The notes under the pieces: model-generated
Database searches by the model: none
Told to the model about the DNA's origin: nothing
What the model saw: the letters and a program-made list of their open reading frames with translations, nothing else
Translations under genes and position numbers: made by a program
Source: an uncultured Alphaproteobacteria bacterium
Lineage (GTDB): Bacteria; Pseudomonadota; Alphaproteobacteria; Caulobacterales; Parvularculaceae
Assembly: GCA_937895955.1 (NCBI GenBank)
Contig: CALAZI010000167.1
Span: 1-32,709 of the forward strand
Reading direction: 5' to 3'
Length of the DNA stretch: 32,709 nucleotides
In this document: positions 23,167-32,694 of the stretch, piece by piece
Numbering within the stretch: position 1 is the stretch's first letter
Layout: each line of letters starts with the position of its first letter

Positions 23167-24360
23167 ATGCCGTCAAACGAAGAATTCTACCGGATTAAAC
23201 GTCTGCCGCCTTATGTCTTTGAGGAGGTGAACGCCTTGAAGGCGCGCCTTCGCGCGGCGGGGCGCGACGTCATCGATTTCGGCATGGGCAATCCCGACAT
23301 GGATACGCCGCCGCATATTATTGAGAAGCTCATCGAAACCGCGAAGAAGCCGCGCACCGGGCGCTATTCGGCGTCGAAAGGGATCGCCGGCCTCAGGAAA
23401 TCCATCGCCCGCTATTATGCGCGGCGCTTCGGGGTTTCGCTCGATCCCGCGCGCGAGGTCATCGCGACGCTCGGCTCGAAGGAAGGCTTCGCCAATCTGG
23501 CGCAGGCGATCACGGCGCCGGGCGACGTCATCCTCGCGCCCGATCCCGCCTATCCCATTCACGCTTACGGCTTCATCATCGCCGGCGGCGTCATACGCGC
23601 CGTGCCCGCGCCGTCGCCCGAGGCTTATCTCTCAGGGATGGGCCGCGCGATCGCGCATATTACGCCGAAACCGACAGCGATGGTGCTGAATTATCCCTCG
23701 AACCCGACGGCGCAGACCGTCGATCTCGACTTCTACAAGGACGCCGTCGCCTTCGCAAAGAAACACGACATCTGGATCCTGTCGGATCTCGCTTATTCGG
23801 AAATCTATTTCGTTGACGAGCCGCCGCCGTCGATCCTCGCCGTGCCGGGCGCCAAAGACATTTGCGTTGAAGTGAATTCGCTGTCGAAAACCTATGCGAT
23901 GGCGGGCTTTCGCGTCGGCATGGCGGTCGGCAATCAAAGGCTGATCGCGGCGCTCGGCCGCGTCAAATCCTATCTCGATTACGGCGCCTATACGCCGATC
24001 CAGGTGGCGGCGTCGGCCGCGCTCGACGGGCCGCAGGACTGCGTCGACGACATCCGCGCGATCTACAGATCGCGGCGCGACGCGCTGGTCGAAAGTTTCG
24101 AAAAGGCGGGCTGGATCATCCCGTCGCCGCCCGCCTCAATGTTCGCCTGGACGGAAATCCCGGATGAATACCGCGCGCTCGGCTCGGTCGGCTTCGCCAA
24201 GAAGCTGATGGAGGAGGCCGACGTCGCCGTCGCGCCGGGCCTCGGCTTCGGCGAACATGGCGAGGGTTTCGTCAGGATCGGACTCGTCGAGAACGAGCAG
24301 CGCATCCGTCAGGCCGCGCGCAATGTGAAGAAGATGCTGTCGCGCAGGAATGCGGCGTGA
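23167..24360 (+). CDS. Class I/II aminotransferase (DapL/AlaC-like)
   Basis: The 397-residue fold-type-I PLP aminotransferase shows 'FGMGNPDMDTP', 'YSASKGIAGLRKSI', 'LNYPSNPTAQ', the aspartate-containing 'ILSDLAYSEIYF' and the Schiff-base lysine K241 in 'SLSKTYAMAGFRVG'. The terminal arginine lies in 'FVRIGLVENE'. This pattern is shared by LL-diaminopimelate aminotransferase-like proteins and AlaC-type alanine transaminases. In an alphaproteobacterium an AlaC-like role (pyruvate/alanine or methionine-family amino acids) is more likely than lysine synthesis, but sequence alone does not decide. It follows the lipoprotein gene by 10 nt. Confidence 0.88.
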   Translation: MPSNEEFYRIKRLPPYVFEEVNALKARLRAAGRDVIDFGMGNPDMDTPPHIIEKLIETAKKPRTGRYSASKGIAGLRKSIARYYARRFGVSLDPAREVIATLGSKEGFANLAQAITAPGDVILAPDPAYPIHAYGFIIAGGVIRAVPAPSPEAYLSGMGRAIAHITPKPTAMVLNYPSNPTAQTVDLDFYKDAVAFAKKHDIWILSDLAYSEIYFVDEPPPSILAVPGAKDICVEVNSLSKTYAMAGFRVGMAVGNQRLIAALGRVKSYLDYGAYTPIQVAASAALDGPQDCVDDIRAIYRSRRDALVESFEKAGWIIPSPPASMFAWTEIPDEYRALGSVGFAKKLMEEADVAVAPGLGFGEHGEGFVRIGLVENEQRIRQAARNVKKMLSRRNAA

Positions 24361-24399
24361 GGACGGAGACGGCGCATTGAGCTGTCATCTCTATGCGCT

Positions 24400-24439
24400 G
24401 CATCGGGCGGGTTACGCCTTCGGCTAACCCGCCCGATGC
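24400..24439. repeat. REP-like intergenic palindrome
   Basis: GCATCGGGCGGGTTA pairs perfectly with TAACCCGCCCGATGC (15-bp stem). The loop CGCCTTCGGC can itself fold. It lies in the gap between two convergent genes. No long T run follows on either side. The 'GGGTTA…TAACCC' core resembles a palindrome type scattered in many bacterial genomes. It may also stop transcription from both sides. Confidence 0.85.
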
Positions 24440-24446
24440 TTAATGT

Positions 24447-25136
24447 TTAAGCCGCGTCGCGGATCGGCGCGTCCTCGACAGTCTCATGGAGATGTCGAAC
24501 AAGGGCGCGATCGAGCCGGAGCCGCGCCGCCAGCAGGCCGAGATAGGCGCGTTCGGCCTCGCCCGCCGGGTCGATGGCGAGCAGGGAAGCGGCGTAGATT
24601 TCGGCGCCGATTTCCGGCGTGTGCGCGTCGCGCACGATCGCGTCGAGATCGATCGGCCGTTCAAGCTCGTCCTTGATGAAAGCTTGCGCCGAGGCGTCGA
24701 CGCCGAGCGTTTCCAGCTCGTCGAGAATGCGCGTCCTCTCCGCATCGGTGATGTGTCCGTCGGCCTTCGCCGCGGCGATCATCGCGCGCATCAACAATCG
24801 CGCCCGCGACCGTCGCTCGTCCTCGATGACCGGAATGAAAGCGGCCGGCGGCGCATCCGGCGTTGAAACGGCGGGCGCCGATTTGGTCGATTGCCAGTCG
24901 CGCCACGCCTTGTAGGCGAGCCCGCCGACAAGCGCGACGCCGCCGAGCTTCAGCGCGTTCTTGGCGAGTTTTTTCGGTTTCGCCCCGCCGAGCAGGAGCG
25001 CGGCCAGTCCGCCGGCCGCGGCGCCCGTTGCAAGGCCGCCGCCGGCGCTCCCGAGAAGCTGGTCGAGATTGAGGCTTCCGCGCGCGCCGGACCCGTCGCG
25101 GCCGGCGCGGTTTGAACCCAACAGGTCGTCAAGCAT
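24447..25136 (-). CDS. DUF533/YebE-like inner-membrane protein with TerB-like domain
   Basis: The 229-residue protein has a glycine/alanine-rich N-terminal half with a membrane helix ('LKLGGVALVGGLAYKAW', about residues 65-85). A C-terminal helical TerB-like domain follows (about 115-225, with 'AMIAAAKADGHITDAERTRIL' as its acidic signature). This matches the DUF533 family (E. coli YebE type), whose function is unknown; expression of YebE is linked to envelope stress. I chose the ATG at 25134-25136 because AAGGAGA is 6 nt upstream, although the frame is open to 25256. It is divergent from glpX. Confidence 0.88.
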   Translation of the reverse strand: MLDDLLGSNRAGRDGSGARGSLNLDQLLGSAGGGLATGAAAGGLAALLLGGAKPKKLAKNALKLGGVALVGGLAYKAWRDWQSTKSAPAVSTPDAPPAAFIPVIEDERRSRARLLMRAMIAAAKADGHITDAERTRILDELETLGVDASAQAFIKDELERPIDLDAIVRDAHTPEIGAEIYAASLLAIDPAGEAERAYLGLLAARLRLDRALVRHLHETVEDAPIRDAA

Positions 25137-25240
25137 CGAAGTCTCCTTTTCCATGTCCCGCCGGAAATGGCGATGGCGACTGACGGGCTCAAGTGAGCGA
25201 ACGCGCTCGACAGGATCGGAATAATCTATCGACCCTGGGC

Positions 25241-25278
25241 GAGGCGGCGCCGTCATTCATTACGGGTTTCGCCGCCTC
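25241..25278. other. Inverted repeat in the DUF533-glpX divergent region
   Basis: GAGGCGGCG (25241-25249) pairs with CGCCGCCTC (25270-25278) around a 20-nt loop. It lies in the 226-bp space between the two divergent starts. It could be a regulator site or transcript hairpin. There is no further support. Confidence 0.35.
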
Positions 25279-25362
25279 CCGGACTGGCTTTTGGCCCGCT
25301 CTGTGCTACTCCGGGCCGCGATACCAATCCGATTACATTCCAACCAGAACCGGGGACTATCG

Positions 25363-26325
25363 ATGGCCGACGCCGAATTTCTTGACCGCATCCTGACCAT
25401 GGAGATCGGGCGCTGCACGGAGGCGGCGGCGGTCGCGGCCTCGAAAATGATCGGCCGGGGCGACAAGAACGGCGCCGATCAGGCGGCGGTCGAGGCGCTG
25501 CGCCGGGCTTTCGACAAGCTCGATGTCGACGGCACGGTCGTCATCGGCGAGGGCGAACGCGACGAGGCGCCGATGCTCTATATCGGCGAGAAGGTCGGCA
25601 CCAAAAAGGGCCCCGCCGTCGATATCGCGCTCGATCCGCTTGAAGGAACGGACCTGACCGCCAAGGGCATGGGCAATGCGCTCGCCGTCGTCGCAATGGC
25701 GACGAAAGGAACGATGCTGCACGCGCCCGACACCTATATGGACAAGATCGCGATCGGCCCCGGCTACCCCGACGGCGTTGTCGATCTCGACGCGAGCGTT
25801 GAAGACAACATCAAGGAACTCGCCAAAGCGAAGGGCGTCCAACCGGCCGACATCACGCTCTGCGTGCTCGACCGCGAGCGCCATCAGCATATCATCGAAG
25901 CGGCGCGCAAGATCGGCGCGCGCATCATGCTGATTCCGGACGGCGACGTCGCCGGCGTTTTCCATACGACGGAGCCGGCGACCGGCATCGACCTTTACAT
26001 CGGTCAGGGCGGCGCGCCCGAGGGCGTTCTCGCCGCGGCGGCGCTTCGCTGCGTCGGCGGCCAGATGCAAGGGCGGCTCGTCTTCCGCAATGACGATGAA
26101 AAAGCGCGCGCGGCGAAAGCGGGGATCACCGATCTTAATCGTAAATACGGCTTGATGGACCTTTGCGGCGGCGATGTTTTCTTCGCCGCGACGGGCGTCA
26201 CCAACGGCACCATGCTCGACGGCGTCAAATGGGAAAAAGAGCACGTCGTCATGCACACGGTCGTCATGCGCTCGAAAACCGGCACCATCCGCTACGTCCG
26301 CGCGCGGACGAAGCGCTGGCTCTGA
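25363..26325 (+). CDS. glpX: Class II fructose-1,6-bisphosphatase GlpX
   Basis: The 320-residue protein matches GlpX across its length. It has 'GEGERDEAPMLYIGE' with metal-binding acidic residues, 'DIALDPLEGTD' (the phosphatase signature), 'APDTYMDK', 'LIPDGDVAG' and 'GQGGAPEGVLAAAAL'. It hydrolyses fructose 1,6-bisphosphate to fructose 6-phosphate in gluconeogenesis, using Mn2+ or Mg2+. In some alphaproteobacteria such enzymes also act on sedoheptulose bisphosphate. I chose the ATG at 25363 with GGGGA upstream. The in-frame extension to 25291 is unlike the family. It ends 24 bp from the convergent beta-propeller gene. Confidence 0.96.
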   Translation: MADAEFLDRILTMEIGRCTEAAAVAASKMIGRGDKNGADQAAVEALRRAFDKLDVDGTVVIGEGERDEAPMLYIGEKVGTKKGPAVDIALDPLEGTDLTAKGMGNALAVVAMATKGTMLHAPDTYMDKIAIGPGYPDGVVDLDASVEDNIKELAKAKGVQPADITLCVLDRERHQHIIEAARKIGARIMLIPDGDVAGVFHTTEPATGIDLYIGQGGAPEGVLAAAALRCVGGQMQGRLVFRNDDEKARAAKAGITDLNRKYGLMDLCGGDVFFAATGVTNGTMLDGVKWEKEHVVMHTVVMRSKTGTIRYVRARTKRWL

Positions 26326-26349
26326 GATTGCGGCGCCCCGCCGACGGTT

Positions 26350-28431
26350 CTATTTCGTGATGTCGATGCGGCTCACCTCGCGGATCGAGCCGTTCGCGAT
26401 CTCGCCTTCGATGAATTCAAATCCCGCAAGCGCGAAAATCCGGTCGCCGATAAAGATCGGACGCGAATTGCCGTACCAGTCGACGCAGGAAACTTCGCAC
26501 TCATAGCCCTCCGGCGCGAAAACATAGTCGTCTTCATCGTCGTTTTCTTCGTCTTCCAGCGGCGCCGGGCTCGCCTTGAGCGCGCCGAGATCGGACAGCC
26601 GCGCTTCGGCGTCTAGGGCGAGAAAGCTCACATCGGAATTCCTGCTCCGCCGCCACCAGCGGTCGGCTTCGTCTTCGCGCGCCACTGTCGGAAGGCCGAG
26701 CAGGCCGGCGCCGCCGTCGTCGATGAGGCTGTTGAAGGCGTGAGAACGACCCTCGGATTCGAAACGGTTCTGCAATATCGCCGTCGACGCGATCTGCGGC
26801 GTCTGCCGGAGGTCGATCGCCGAAAGGCTGAGCCCTTGATCGTCATGATAGCCGGTTGCGATAATGTTATCGCCCGCGCGTTCGATCCTGATGACATTAT
26901 GCGGCGCGGCGATAAGCGCGGGGGTATGCGGCGCGCGCAGCGGCATTGCGACAAGAACGGATGTCTGCGGACCGTCTTCCGGATCCGGCGGATAACTCCC
27001 CCAGCCGTCGCGCCCGCCATAGACGAGATAGTCGCTGGTGAATCGGTTTTCGATCTTGCCGCCGACCTCAGGCGCCGGAGCGTAATTTGCGGCGTCAACC
27101 TCGCCGCCGGCGCGCGCGTTGAAAGCGCGAGCCGGAATTGAGAAGAACGCGAGTTCGGTTTCGTCGAGCGGGTTTTCGCCGACGGCGCATCGCGGCGACG
27201 CCGGATAGCGCACAAGCGCGCGAAAGGCTGACCGCGAACCGTCCATCGCGAAATGGTCGTTCGGCGTTCCGAGCACGCGCGTGAAATCGGCGCCGCGGCG
27301 GTTGAGGGGCGTTCGATAAAGGGCGTTGGCGAGCGAGCGTCGCGTTGACGAGGAAAGATGGTCGCAGCCGCCGGCCGTTTCGACCAGCCTGTCCGCTTCC
27401 CATCCGCCGTTATCGAGCCAGAGATAGGCGTCAGTCCGGGAAACGTAATACTCCCTGTCCCAAGGGCCGACGATCCCCGTCGTGCGGCAATTGAGCGGCG
27501 CGCCTGCGCGACGCCCGCCGATGTCGCAGGAGGTTATCGCATGAATGGTCGGCCACAACGTCGCCTGAACCGGACGATAGACGTCCGTCGCCTGAAACAG
27601 CCGGCGGCCTGTCGCGTCTTCGTCCTGCGCATCATGATTTTCATCGAAGCGGGAAATCATCGGCCATTTGACGTCGTCGCCGCGTCGTCCCGCCCAATAG
27701 AGATCAATCGGCGTGTAGATGATCAGGTTGCCGTCGACGAGCCGCGTCGCATAGTTTTCATCGTCATAATAATCGTCCGAGGTGATGAAGAACTTATCCT
27801 CGAACGTCAGCTTGCCGGTCTCCTCGAGCTTGAAGATTGTGAACTCCGAAGCGTCGCGGTCATAGCTGTAGCCTGTGACGATGATGCGATCGCCGCTTGT
27901 GAGAATTTCGTCATACCAGGCGTCGTCATCGGCGCTTGCGTAGATATTGGCGCGGTCGGCGAGTCTCAGCTCGTTCTTGTCATCGCCGACGCCGATGGAG
28001 AACAGGCGCCCGTCCTGCAGGATGATGATATGATCGCCGATCAGCTTGACGATGTCGCCTTCATCGACGCCCGATGTCTGATTGTTCGTGATCGAGGGCG
28101 CGGCGCTTATGCGTGAGCCGGTGACGATGATTTGTTCATCGCCTTCGCGGGGACAGTCGATATCAAGACAGGGCTCGGCGGCCGGCTCGGCCTGCGCGTA
28201 GCGGATGCGGCCGTCAGCGGGCCCGACCGCGCCGGCGACTTTGCGCGCCTCGCGCAGATTGGCGAGGTAATCCTCGAATTCCGCTTCGCCCGAAAAGCGG
28301 CTGAGGCTCGGCCATGCGATCTTGTCGAATCGGTCGGCGTCGGCGCTGCGCGGCGCGACGGCGCAACCGCCGGCGAACGCTGAAAACGAAGCGGCGAACG
28401 CCGCTGCAAAAAAATGACGCCTGATACGCAT
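26350..28431 (-). CDS. Secreted beta-propeller domain lipoprotein (PF09826-like)
   Basis: The 693-residue protein starts with a basic MRIRR, a hydrophobic signal and a cysteine in 'FAGGC' at about residue 22, so it is probably a lipoprotein. The core has the marker 'TSGVDEGDIVKLIGDHIIIL' of the beta-propeller family, followed by repeated blade-like strands ('DRIIVTGYSYD', 'DNIIATGYHD', 'GDRIFALAGFEF'). An acidic stretch 'EDEENDDEDDY' lies near the C-terminus. I chose the ATG at 28429-28431 because AGGAAGGGG precedes it. The open frame runs on to 28956 only as an antisense shadow of the ABC exporter. Function in the envelope is unknown. Confidence 0.85.
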   Translation of the reverse strand: MRIRRHFFAAAFAASFSAFAGGCAVAPRSADADRFDKIAWPSLSRFSGEAEFEDYLANLREARKVAGAVGPADGRIRYAQAEPAAEPCLDIDCPREGDEQIIVTGSRISAAPSITNNQTSGVDEGDIVKLIGDHIIILQDGRLFSIGVGDDKNELRLADRANIYASADDDAWYDEILTSGDRIIVTGYSYDRDASEFTIFKLEETGKLTFEDKFFITSDDYYDDENYATRLVDGNLIIYTPIDLYWAGRRGDDVKWPMISRFDENHDAQDEDATGRRLFQATDVYRPVQATLWPTIHAITSCDIGGRRAGAPLNCRTTGIVGPWDREYYVSRTDAYLWLDNGGWEADRLVETAGGCDHLSSSTRRSLANALYRTPLNRRGADFTRVLGTPNDHFAMDGSRSAFRALVRYPASPRCAVGENPLDETELAFFSIPARAFNARAGGEVDAANYAPAPEVGGKIENRFTSDYLVYGGRDGWGSYPPDPEDGPQTSVLVAMPLRAPHTPALIAAPHNVIRIERAGDNIIATGYHDDQGLSLSAIDLRQTPQIASTAILQNRFESEGRSHAFNSLIDDGGAGLLGLPTVAREDEADRWWRRSRNSDVSFLALDAEARLSDLGALKASPAPLEDEENDDEDDYVFAPEGYECEVSCVDWYGNSRPIFIGDRIFALAGFEFIEGEIANGSIREVSRIDITK

Positions 28432-28587
28432 GCCGCCGCCCCTTCCTGCGGGCGTAATTCTACATCCAAAGGAGGCGGGGGGAAATTGCGAAACGGTTGA
28501 GCTGTTCTGGTCCGGCGTTGAGGAATTCAGGTGTTCGCCGCGCCGTTTCCGTTTGATCGCGCTGGGCGGGCATGCGACATCCGCCCG

Positions 28588-30438
<1,851 letters not shown>

Positions 30439-31473
30439 TCACCAGTCGAGGATGACCTTGCCGGACTGGCCCGAGCGCATGACGTCGAACCCTTTCTGGA
30501 AATCGGCGGCCGGCATCTGATGGGTCAGGATCGGCTTGAGGTTCAAACCGGCCTGCAAAAGCGCGCCCATCTTGTACCAGGTCTCGAACATCCGCCGCCC
30601 ATAGATGCCCTTGATTTCGAGCCCCTTGAAAATCACCTTGTCCCAATCGGCGCCGGCGCCGTTCGGCATGATGCCGAGCATCGCGATCTTGCCGCCATGG
30701 TTCATCGTGTCGAGCATCGAGGCGAAGGCGGCGGGAACGCCCGACATCTCAAGCCCGACATCGAAGCCCTCCGTCATGCCGAGATCGGCCATCACGTCGC
30801 GCAGATTCTCCTTCGAGACATTGACGGCGCGCGAGGCGCCCATTTCCTTCGCGAGGTTCAGGCGGAAATCATTGACGTCGGTGACGACGACATGGCGCGC
30901 GCCGACAAAGCGCGCGACGGCCGCCGCCATGATGCCGATCGGCCCGGCGCCGGTGATCAGAACATCCTCGCCGACGAGATCGTAAGCGAGCGCGGTGTGC
31001 GTCGCGTTGCCGAACGGGTCGAAGATCGCGCCCATCTCGTCCGGAATATCGTCGGGCAGGCGATAGACGTTGAAGGCGGGCGCCGCGATATATTCCGCGA
31101 AGGCGCCGGCGCGGTTGACGCCGATGCCGAGCGTGTTGCGGCAAAGATGGCGCTGGCCGGCGCGGCAATTGCGGCAATAGCCGCAGGTCACATGTCCCTC
31201 GACCGAAACGCGGTCGCCGATCTTCATTTTCGAATGTTCGGGATGAACCTCCGAGCCGATCTCGACGATATGGCCCATGAATTCATGGCCGACCGTCATC
31301 GGCACGGGGATCGTCTTTTGCGCCCACTCATCCCAATTATAGATGTGCACGTCGGTGCCGCAGATCGCGGTCTTCTTGACCTTGATGAGGACGTCATTGG
31401 GGCCGATCTCCGGCCGCGCGACATCGGCCATCCAGATCCCTTCTTCCCGCTTGGCTTTGACGAGCGCGCGCAT
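30439..31473 (-). CDS. tdh: L-threonine 3-dehydrogenase
   Basis: The 344-residue zinc alcohol-dehydrogenase-family enzyme closely follows Tdh. It has the catalytic zinc ligands C38 and H63-E64 ('AICGTDVHIYNWD', 'GHEFMGHI') and structural zinc cysteines C97, C100, C103 and C111. The NAD loop is 'ITGAGPIGIMAAAVARFVGA'. It oxidises L-threonine to 2-amino-3-ketobutyrate. The usual partner gene kbl is not adjacent. I chose the ATG at 31471-31473, which gives the family's N-terminus, over an ATG five codons upstream. It converges on the ABC exporter with abutting stops (TGATCA). Confidence 0.95.
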   Translation of the reverse strand: MRALVKAKREEGIWMADVARPEIGPNDVLIKVKKTAICGTDVHIYNWDEWAQKTIPVPMTVGHEFMGHIVEIGSEVHPEHSKMKIGDRVSVEGHVTCGYCRNCRAGQRHLCRNTLGIGVNRAGAFAEYIAAPAFNVYRLPDDIPDEMGAIFDPFGNATHTALAYDLVGEDVLITGAGPIGIMAAAVARFVGARHVVVTDVNDFRLNLAKEMGASRAVNVSKENLRDVMADLGMTEGFDVGLEMSGVPAAFASMLDTMNHGGKIAMLGIMPNGAGADWDKVIFKGLEIKGIYGRRMFETWYKMGALLQAGLNLKPILTHQMPAADFQKGFDVMRSGQSGKVILDW

Positions 31474-31556
31474 GGGGCTTTTCTCCATTATGCGGGGGGA
31501 TGATTAGCGCGTGCGCCCGTCAGCGGGAAGGGGCGGGGCCCCGCGCCTTGGAGGCC

Positions 31557-31584
31557 TTGCGCACAGCGAATTTGATGCTATAGT
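31557..31584 (+). promoter_or_regulatory. Sigma-70-type promoter of the arsR-SRPBCC pair
   Basis: TTGCGC (31557-31562) and TATAGT (31579-31584) are spaced by 16 bp. A start about 7 nt after the -10 box falls at or next to the ATG at 31592, so the mRNA would be leaderless or nearly so. No ribosome site is seen before that ATG. Confidence 0.65.
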
Positions 31585-31599
31585 GAACCATATGGTTCA
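31584..31599. promoter_or_regulatory. Probable ArsR autoregulatory operator spanning the start codon
   Basis: TGAACCATATGGTTCA is a perfect 16-bp palindrome that begins at the last base of the -10 box. Its centre falls directly before the ATG at 31592-31594. A dimeric winged-helix repressor bound here would block RNA polymerase. The match in symmetry to ArsR-type operators is known in general; this exact site is inference. Confidence 0.75.
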
Positions 31600-31954
31600 G
31601 TATGCATCCGCCGGGCTCGACGCCACGTTCAGCGCGCTTTCGGACGCGACGCGGCGCGGCGTTATTGAACTCCTTGAGCGGGCGGACGCCTCGATCACGG
31701 ATTTGGCGAGCGCGTTCGGCATGACGCTGACCGGCATGAAGAAACATGTCGGCGTCCTGGAGGCGGCGGGGCTCGTCGTCACGGAAAAAGCGGGGCGCGT
31801 CAGAACCTGCAAACTCAGCCTCAGCGGCCTTGAAGAAGAAGCCGCGTGGATCGAGCAGCGCCGCAAACTTTGGGATGCGCGCTTCGACGCGCTCGATGAA
31901 ATCGTCGATGAATTGACGCAAAAGGAGAAAACCCATGGGCGCAAAAAACGATAG
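31592..31954 (+). CDS. ArsR-family winged-helix regulator
   Basis: The 120-residue protein has the ArsR HTH ('FSALSDATRRGVIELL', 'ASITDLASAFGMTLTGMKKHVGVLEAAGLV') and a wing ('EKAGRVRTCKLS'), then a C-terminal helix ending in lysines and arginines. There are no cysteine metal-binding motifs, so it probably does not sense arsenite or metals. This fits the subgroup paired with SRPBCC/AHSA1 proteins. I chose ATG 31592 because homologs begin 'MVQYASAGLDATF'-like and because of the operator geometry. The longer frame would cross the promoter. It overlaps the downstream gene by 20 nt. Confidence 0.9.
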   Translation: MVQYASAGLDATFSALSDATRRGVIELLERADASITDLASAFGMTLTGMKKHVGVLEAAGLVVTEKAGRVRTCKLSLSGLEEEAAWIEQRRKLWDARFDALDEIVDELTQKEKTHGRKKR

Positions 31955-32423
31955 AAAAACGAACGTCGAGCGAAATTCAGATCGCGAGCTTGTCGTGACG
32001 CGCATGTTTGACGCGCCCGCGCGCACCGTCTTCGAGGCGTGGAGCAATCCCGATCTGTTCATGCGCTGGTGGATTCCGAAATCGGCGGAGATGTCGCTAG
32101 AATCCTGCGAGATGGATGTGCGCACAGGGGGAAAGTATCGCCTCGAATTCCGTCATCCCGCCTTCGATCAACCGATGGCGTTTTTCGGAACGTATAAAGA
32201 GGTGACGCCGCCAAAGCGCCTCGTCTGGACGAATGAAGAAAGCGAAGAGGGCGCAATAACGACCGTGATTTTCGAAGAACGCGACGGCAAGACGCTTGTC
32301 ACGCTGCGCGAACTTTACCCGACGAAAGCCGCGCTCGACGAAGCGCTCACCGGCTCCGCCGAAGCCTTGCCAGAACAATTCGCGCAATTGGATCAGGTGC
32401 TCGCCGAACGCGGCGCTAGTTAG
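31935..32423 (+). CDS. SRPBCC/AHSA1-domain protein
   Basis: The 162-residue protein has the AHSA1-type START-like fold: 'ELVVTRMFDAPARTVFEAWSNPDLFMRWW', 'CEMDVRTGGKYRLEFR', 'FGTYKEVTPPKRLVWTNE' and a C-terminal helix after 'ALTGSAEALPEQFAQLDQVL'. Such proteins bind hydrophobic ligands and are very often encoded next to an ArsR regulator. AGGAG sits 7 nt before the ATG, and translation is coupled through the overlap. The ligand is unknown. Codon use is like its neighbours. Confidence 0.92.
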   Translation: MGAKNDRKTNVERNSDRELVVTRMFDAPARTVFEAWSNPDLFMRWWIPKSAEMSLESCEMDVRTGGKYRLEFRHPAFDQPMAFFGTYKEVTPPKRLVWTNEESEEGAITTVIFEERDGKTLVTLRELYPTKAALDEALTGSAEALPEQFAQLDQVLAERGAS

Positions 32424-32494
32424 GCGGCGGCGCGTGTCGTGATCGAGACGGCGCCCATTCCCATTGCATGGGAGAGGTCGGATCGGACATATCG

Positions 32495-32694
32495 CCTGAA
32501 CCCTCCCGGACGGCTGCGCCGTCCGACCTCCCTGTTCAAGGGAGGCGAAAGTTCCGTGAGCCAATCTTGTTCCTCATTTGGCAAGGGAGGTGACACGAGT
32601 ATGCGCTTGCCTTCTCCCCCCTTGAACAGGGAGGAAAGAGCGGCGCGCCAATCCTCTCCCTCCCTTGAAAAGGGAGGGCCGGGGAGGGTTCAGG
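32495..32694. repeat. Composite palindromic intergenic repeat bounded by 13-bp inverted repeats
   Basis: The last part of the window (32424-32709) holds no gene. CCTGAACCCTCCC at 32495-32507 and its exact reverse complement GGGAGGGTTCAGG at 32682-32694 bound a 200-bp unit. Inside are perfect hairpins at 32507-32525 (CGGACGGC/GCCGTCCG), 32527-32545 (CCTCCCT/AGGGAGG) and 32658-32678 (CCCTCCCTT/AAGGGAGGG). Diverged copies of the same 'TCCC…TTGAA…GGGAGG' theme occur at 32571-32590 and 32614-32634. GCCAATC precedes two of the units (32560 and 32647). This has the character of a dispersed non-coding repeat or MITE-like cassette. Confidence 0.75.

Noticed and set aside
30520..31503. 327-codon frame opposite tdh
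   Set aside because: It is a GC-rich shadow of tdh, which has full zinc and NAD motifs. The antisense product has no recognisable domain.
32495..32694. CRISPR array as an explanation for the repeats at the right end
   Set aside because: The units are diverged hairpins with uneven spacing and no constant direct repeat with unique spacers, and no cas genes are present.
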